Shown: piece after piece, positions 58,928-64,000 of the stretch | How positions within the stretch are numbered: position 1 is the stretch's first letter | Layout of the letters: every line of letters starts with the position of its first letter | DNA from: Gloeophyllum trabeum ATCC 11539 | Lineage: Eukaryota > Basidiomycota > Agaricomycetes > Gloeophyllales > Gloeophyllaceae | Assembly (NCBI RefSeq): GCF_000344685.1 | Contig: NW_006920413.1 | Coordinates: 1,243,717-1,307,716, forward strand | Direction: 5' to 3' | Length of the DNA: 64,000 bases | The notes under the pieces: model-generated | Seen by the model: the letters and a program-made list of their open reading frames with translations, nothing else | The model's database searches: none | What the model was told of the DNA's origin: nothing | Position numbers and translations under genes: made by a program

Positions 58928-60745
58928 TTTCTATGGGTCATCTGTTGAGACGATGTCGCCAGCCAGCAAGATATACAGAGCAGTATCCCAGGTCCCTTGC
59001 CCGCGGGACGCCGTTGCCCAGTTGCAAGCTATGTATTACGTAAATACGACCCCCCCCCTAGCCAATGAGAGCACAGAAGCTTGACAATGCGTGCGAACCA
59101 TATGTTGAGAGTTGAGAGCATGTTTCCTTACTTGGGAGCACAAATACGACCCATGGTCGACTTCCTTGGCTAAATATCGAAGATGAGGACATCTGCAACT
59201 AATATAAATCGTTATCCAGCATGCAGGGAATGTCTACATTTGAGCTAGCAGCGGACCAGACTCGGGACATCACATATTAGACACGAAGAGCGACAAAAAT
59301 AACATAGGATGCAAGTTAACATTTAGAGATAATACTTACAGACCAGTAACACCTTCCCTACCAATCGTTACATTAGCGCGGCGCAAGGCTTTATGAGGCA
59401 AAAGCGTACCAAGAGAAGCAGATGATAGGATAGCGATCCAGGATATCGGGGTATACAGAAAATAACAAAGCTCTCTCGAAAGATGAGCGTGCGGAAAAAA
59501 TTGTGTTGGGGCAATATGTGCAGCACGGAGACGCCAAAGCGACCCGAGTGACATTCGTCACGCTCAGCCCGCGCGAGCGCGAGCATCATCCGGGGCAAGC
59601 ATCTTTAACGCTCGACGGTCTGAATAATATATCCTCACTTCAGCGGATGAAGTCAGGACAGGGGAGTATAGGACTTACTGGGGACGTCCACGTTTAGCTT
59701 AGCGAACCTGGAAAGACCCCACTTAACACTGGAAGTCTGGCTCTATAAGCAGTTATTGAGTCGTACCGGATGACATGGCGTCGGGCGACTGCTGTCTGGC
59801 TTTCACTCCTCTAGCAGTGCCCGACTTCGTGGACAAAGCGTCGCTGTATGAGGTTCACCTCTGAAGCGTTACGCCCGTCCTTTCCCTCAGTCCCTACTCG
59901 AGATCAACCTACAATAGGAGATGGTTCAGAAAGAGATGAACTGACCAAGTTTTTATACATCTAGGTAGGGCTCTGGTTACCGGCTTGGCGGAGCGCATTG
60001 CGCTTGTCCACTGGGCTACGAGCTCGAGAACGTATTCCAGGGTCGAGAAGGGGGACACGGTTTTCCGCTGACGGTCTACAGGAGGTGTTAGAATGTGGGT
60101 GATATGCTCCAGCAGGAGGTACGTACTGGGGTCGTCAGCACCAATGTCCCATGCAGGTAGGTCCCCTTCATCAGGTGGTATGCAGTGTTAGATAAATGGG
60201 ATTGAGGTTAACAGTGTTCGCACCGGTCTACGGCTCCAAGCCCATCTTTCCCTAGACTTATGGTCATGAATAATGTTGCTGAGCTCTCTGGATCAAATTA
60301 AAAGGAGGAATGATCAGTAAAGGAGGAGGAGGAATGCGGGACTTAGCTCCGGCTTCAGAGCGGTCGTCCTGAAGGGAGTATTGCTCCAGAGTCAAGGATG
60401 AAATCGACGCAAACACGAGCAGCGACTTCAAGCAAGGGCGCCTCCTGCTGTCCACCGCGCCCGGCCCGCGGTCCTAGAAGAAGGTAAACACGAGAGGCTT
60501 ATTCAGCATGGGTGTGGAAGGCTTACCGCTCGAAGACTCCGGATAACCTCCCCCATGACCGTCGTTCGCGCAGAGCTTGGAGGATGGGGTTGCGAGAGGT
60601 ATGAAAAATCAGCCGGGAGAAGGAAGCGGAGGGGGAGCTGGAGGTATTATGGATAAGGAAAGCTCAGACAACCACTTCGAGTCTCGGGGCATAGGACGCC
60701 AAACCTTTGCCCCTCTGCACGCCTTTGTGAGAGCATGAGAGTTAT
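58928..60745. other. Gene-poor region left of the Cys-rich gene
   Basis: About 1.8 kb without supported genes. It contains a run of nine C near 59049-59057. The right-hand part (60450-60745) includes the 3' flank of the small Cys-rich gene. A tRNA-like stretch near 60000 was rejected. Confidence 0.45.
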
Positions 60746-61048
60746 TTAGAGAGCCTTGACCCAGTCCTTGACGCGGGTAGCGACAGACTTCTTGACCTGG
60801 CGCTCCACAGACACCGCCTGGCGGTATTCAGGTTGTGGCTTCTGGATTTTGGGAGCGGTGCAAAGCCAGCACGTGCAGGTGTTCTCGGTGGGCGTCGGAG
60901 AATAGCCTTCGAGCAGCGGGTCGACGACAGCATCTGGACCAAGGACGTAACCCTTGAAGGTCATGTCGCAGAGCATGCACGGTTCGCCATTGGACTTGAC
61001 CGCAGGGCAGTAGATAGCGGGGTGAGGGGTGGGCATGGATTGACACAT
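60746..61048 (-). CDS. Small Cys-rich hypothetical protein
   Basis: An intronless minus-strand frame of 100 residues beginning MCQSMPTPHPAIYCP. The frame is open six bases upstream to a TTG, so ATG 61048 is used. Eight cysteines include CMLC at residues 24-27 and CTCWLC at 58-63, plausible metal ligands. The C-terminal third is basic and helical (RQAVSVERQVKKSVATRVKD). No signal peptide is evident, and I recognise no family. A TATA-like TATAAGG lies about 110 bases upstream on this strand, followed further out by the 48-bp palindrome at 61256-61303. Compositional bias (paired Cys, clean start and stop) supports a real gene, but without introns the evidence is limited. Confidence 0.5.
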   Translation of the reverse strand: MCQSMPTPHPAIYCPAVKSNGEPCMLCDMTFKGYVLGPDAVVDPLLEGYSPTPTENTCTCWLCTAPKIQKPQPEYRQAVSVERQVKKSVATRVKDWVKAL

Positions 61049-61543
61049 GGTCAAGATGGTATGTGTGCGAGGGGGTGAAGCTTGTAGGCTTAGGCGCAGT
61101 GGATGTGATGGGTGTAGAACTGAGTTCTGGAGGAACGAGCTGAGAAAACACCGGCCTTATATCTCTACTCGCCCCACGGCTGACATTTCAATGTTAACTA
61201 CGAGCCGCCTGATGAGCGGGAATGCCTCGTCAGAAGGCGGCCCCCGCCGTCAGACGGTTGAGCGTTGTCAGCCACCATCGATGGTGGCTGACAGCGCTCA
61301 ACCATGGTGGCTGATGGTGCACCATCGGCCAGCCTCTTGCCATCGTGCATTGGTGGGTGGCGAACGTGAAGGTGAAGAGTACGTTCCCACCCTCGGGTAC
61401 CTAGCCTTGATTTCTTGCCGAAGAGTCGACATTCTGTCATAAATAATCGGATTACGACCCATGAAATTAAGCACATAACGCGATCGCATTGTCCTACGCA
61501 GAGTCTCCAACTTGAAGTCAGATGCATTATTTATTATGACCAT
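61049..61543. other. Spacer with palindrome, between Cys-rich gene and PEX5
   Basis: It holds the presumptive promoter of the Cys-rich gene, the palindrome at 61256-61303 and the PEX5 3' UTR. No coding exon was recognised. Confidence 0.5.
61256..61303. repeat. Near-perfect 48-bp palindrome
   Basis: The sequence is symmetric about the C|G at 61279/61280. The central 28 bases (61266-61293) are a perfect palindrome built on tcagccaccat-cg-atggtggctga, and the outer arms ggttgagcg/cgctcaacc add ten bases on each side with one mismatch. The unit atggtggctga recurs immediately downstream at 61304-61314. It lies about 210 bp upstream of the Cys-rich gene start. Confidence 0.85.
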
Positions 61544-64000
61544 CTAGAAATCAAAACCAGCATTCCTGAACGCATCCACCTTGGGACGACTCTTCGCCTG
61601 CTCAGCAAGATCGGACCGGCCCTGAGGTGGTAGGTGAACATCAGCAAACCACTCCGAGGTCCTATAACCACGCTTGGGTTATCATCAGTACAAGCCAACG
61701 CACCATAGCAATGAAGGCGCGACGGAGTGTAAACCACAACTGCTCACTCTTCTCGGCACCCGATGAGTCTTGCATCGCGAGTGCGCTGAGGAAATGCTCG
61801 ACAGCTTCCTTGTGTGCCCCAATGTTGAGACCTAGCAAAACGTGAGATGCCGGAACCCATATTAGGAGGGGAAGACCTACAGGCGACGCCGACGTTGTAA
61901 ATGGCTCGAGTGTACGTCGGACGGAGAGACAACGCCTCTCTGTAAGCACCCAAGGCTTCCTCAGGTTTATTTCCGTTAGACAAACAGGATCCCAAACGAT
62001 TCCATAGTAAGTAGTCCTGAATTAGAGGGATTAGGAAATGGAAGCCCTGGAAGTGCGTCGTGGGATCACTGACTTCCGGCCGCATGTTCAATGCCGACTC
62101 GAAACAATCCTTTGCTCTCTCAAAGTCCCCCTTCGTGTAGAACATCACCCCCAGTCCAATTTGGACATCAGGATCCACAGTGCCTTCCGCGTGCTGGCTC
62201 CGCGCGACTTGCAGGAACAGATCCGTGATCCTTTGGTGCGAGTCCCAAGAAGAGTTCTTGATCGACTGTAAGGTCTCTTCCGGGATTGGGAGAGACGGGA
62301 ACCGAGCTTCTAACCACCGGAGCAGCATCGTATGAGCGGCACGGTCGTATGATTCATTGGTATACGAGATGGCCAGGGACTAAAGTCGCACTCACATCAG
62401 CGCACAGCACAGATTGATGGAGAACAAGAAACGGCTCACAAGCATCCCTGCAGGTGCTGCTCCCACCTCCTGCGCACGTTTCACACCCTCTGCTAAAGCT
62501 CGCATACCGGTCTCCTCCCGCTCATCCATATTTCTCGTTTCGCCTAGAAGAATCCATGCCTCATACCCGCCTTCTCCAAGCTCCCCCTTCTGAATAGCAG
62601 CTTCCAGCATCAGCGAGGCTTCTGACAAAGAGCCGTTCTGCGCGAGCAGAGCTTTAGCTTCGTCTAAGAGGGACCGGTCGGACGTTGATGGCCCGAGATA
62701 CTTATTGTCTTGTTCTGAGGAGAGTGGTATCAATATGCAATAATCTGCAATATAGGCGTAACAAACTCACCGAAGGGGAAATCAGCGAAAATAGGCAACC
62801 CATCGTCGTCAAATTTGACCGATTCCACACGAGAGTCGTCACCAAAATCTCCCAACCCACTTTCCCAAGCCTTCTGCATGCTCTCACCGTAGTCGAACAC
62901 ATCCGACTCGTCCCTTTGCGAGTTCATCAGCTGGTTGAACTCTGCTTCCCACTTGGCCAAATCCTCAGGCGCAGGTGCGACGTCCGAGCTGGAGAGCGAA
63001 TCCCAGTACCTATCTCACTGTTGATATCGTCTGGCTTCTGTGACAACTGATGATCACTTACGAGCGGAAATCCGAGTCGAACTCTTTTGTCTCCGTGTCT
63101 CCGACTTTGCCCTTTGCCTGTTCCTCGGTCCTAGTTTCTGGCACTTCCGTTACCGAAACTGTCCGCTCTTCGCCTACATTCATGGAAGACAGCGATGCGG
63201 TGGCCTCAGCAAAGGCAGCATCAAAGTCTACCTCTCTGCTCTTCCCCTTCCCCTTGTCTTGCTCCATGACAGGAGGAGTGCCAAGACCGTATCCGGGGAA
63301 TTCGTTGTACATGGTGCCATAGTTCATGCCGTACATGCCCAGCTGGCTGGGACCACCATACATGCCATTCGACATATAAGAGCGCTGTTCGACTGGGTGC
63401 AAGCGTTCAGTACAAGCGACATTGGACGACAGTACATGGTTATACGCACATTCTGATCGCAGGCCACCACTTTGCTGCTGCATAGAAGGACCTGCGGCAT
63501 GATTCTGAGCGTGGAGCCCAAACTCAGCAGCCCATGCACCCTCAGTTCTTATATGTTCTATGCCTCCCTGACCCTTCTCCATGTCCACCCACGATCGGTG
63601 CAGCGCAGGTGAAGCATTGGCACTCGGTATATGTGAAAGCTCTGGAGGTGGGATACGGAACCGAGGCACTGATGGACCGGCCTGAAGACTCTGTTGGCTA
63701 CCGTCGAAAAAGGCGCGAGCAAGAGCAATCTGATGTTCCGATGCGCTGGAAGAAGAGGCGGGAAGGTGATGAAGCTGAAACTATGTGAGATGAGTCCGAG
63801 AATAAATCCGAATACACTCACGCGAGATGATGACGGCCCAGCGACCCTGTCCTGATAGACCTGAGTTGTAGAGCTACACAACACACGTAGTCTGCGCGAG
63901 GCGTACCTGCTGCAAGCTCCGATCTCCTTCAGTGTGCTTCAGAACCTGCGATAGTGGATTTGCCGGTAGAGCACACTCGGAACCAGAGATGAGTCCTTGC
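61544..64000 (-). CDS. PEX5: Peroxisomal targeting signal 1 receptor (Pex5), 5' partial
   Basis: Cytosolic receptor that carries PTS1 proteins to peroxisomes. The stop is at 61544-61546; the window edge cuts the first exon, and only a few N-terminal residues are missing. The N-terminus reads ISGSECALPANPLSQVLKHT, with the conserved Cys that is ubiquitinated for recycling, then EGDRSLQQ. Two aromatic Pex14/Pex13-type motifs are seen, GAWAAEFGL and KWEAEFNQL. The C-terminal TPR domain includes YEAWILLGETRNMDERE, IGLGVMFYTKGDFERAKDCF, YLLWNRLGSCLSNGNKPEEA and TRAIYNVGVACLNIGAHKEA, ending FRNAGFDF over a last intron. At the second exon, acceptors nine bases apart both keep the frame; the one giving DRVAG directly after LQQ matches the family best. 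Confidence 0.93.

Noticed and set aside
59985..60060. tRNA-like stretch on the minus strand with a good A-box (tagcccagtgg)
   Set aside because: No B-box, and no acceptor or anticodon stem of normal length could be folded by eye. It may be a chance match or a decayed tRNA-derived sequence.
1..64000. Biosynthetic gene cluster or prokaryotic-type operon
   Set aside because: Neighbouring genes belong to unrelated pathways, alternate in strand and carry their own promoters. No core synthase, CRISPR array or phage gene was seen.

Overview
This is nuclear DNA of a filamentous basidiomycete, most likely an agaricomycete; I cannot place it closer. Genes are dense and intron-rich. Most introns are about 45-65 nt with GTRNGY donors. 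Promoters are short and often carry TATAAA, and several proteins belong to families abundant in mushroom-forming fungi. I assembled 24 protein-coding genes by following splice sites and reading-frame phase. No rRNA gene, convincing tRNA, CRISPR array or prokaryotic feature is present.

Layout, left to right. 1.7-8.7 kb: a sugar porter, a DCAF7/WDR68 WD40 protein and a CNT nucleoside transporter, all on +. 9.1-13.8 kb: palmitoyl-protein thioesterase (-), BTB protein A (+) and a 2-oxoglutarate/Fe(II) oxygenase (-). 14.7-16.7 kb: a 169-residue Cys-motif protein with a likely GC-AG intron (-) and an Apq12-like nuclear-envelope protein (+). 16.7-18.8 kb: gene-poor, with possible P450 remnants. 18.8-28.7 kb: a MYND finger protein (+), a 934-residue protein ending in a HicA-like domain (-), a single-pass membrane protein with two lectin-like repeats (+), a small membrane protein (+) and Ap4A phosphorylase (+). 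28.8-39.4 kb: a GH55 glucanase (-), an MDR oxidoreductase (-) and a secreted ferritin-like Rds1/LsdA protein (+), separated by about 2 kb spacers, one of which carries an inverted repeat. 40.9-44.5 kb: BTB protein B (-), divergent from a Rec114-like candidate (+). 44.8-57.0 kb: a conserved housekeeping block of Mga2/Spt23 (-), Nup50/Nup2 (+), a Gyp1-type RabGAP (-) and dihydroxyacid dehydratase (-). 57-64 kb: gene-poor DNA with a MITE-like element, a small Cys-rich protein behind a 48-bp palindrome, and PEX5 (-), whose start codon lies just outside the window.

Most genes act independently (transport, nucleotide and amino-acid metabolism, trafficking, nuclear pore, peroxisome import) and there is no obvious biosynthetic cluster. 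The items most worth following are the degenerate HicA/YcfA-like domain at the end of a large fungal protein, the uncharacterised Cys-motif protein with the GC-AG intron, the PPxY motif in the membrane-bound Mga2 homologue, the Rec114-like candidate, and three non-coding symmetric structures at 36.0-36.3, 58.5-58.9 and 61.26 kb.
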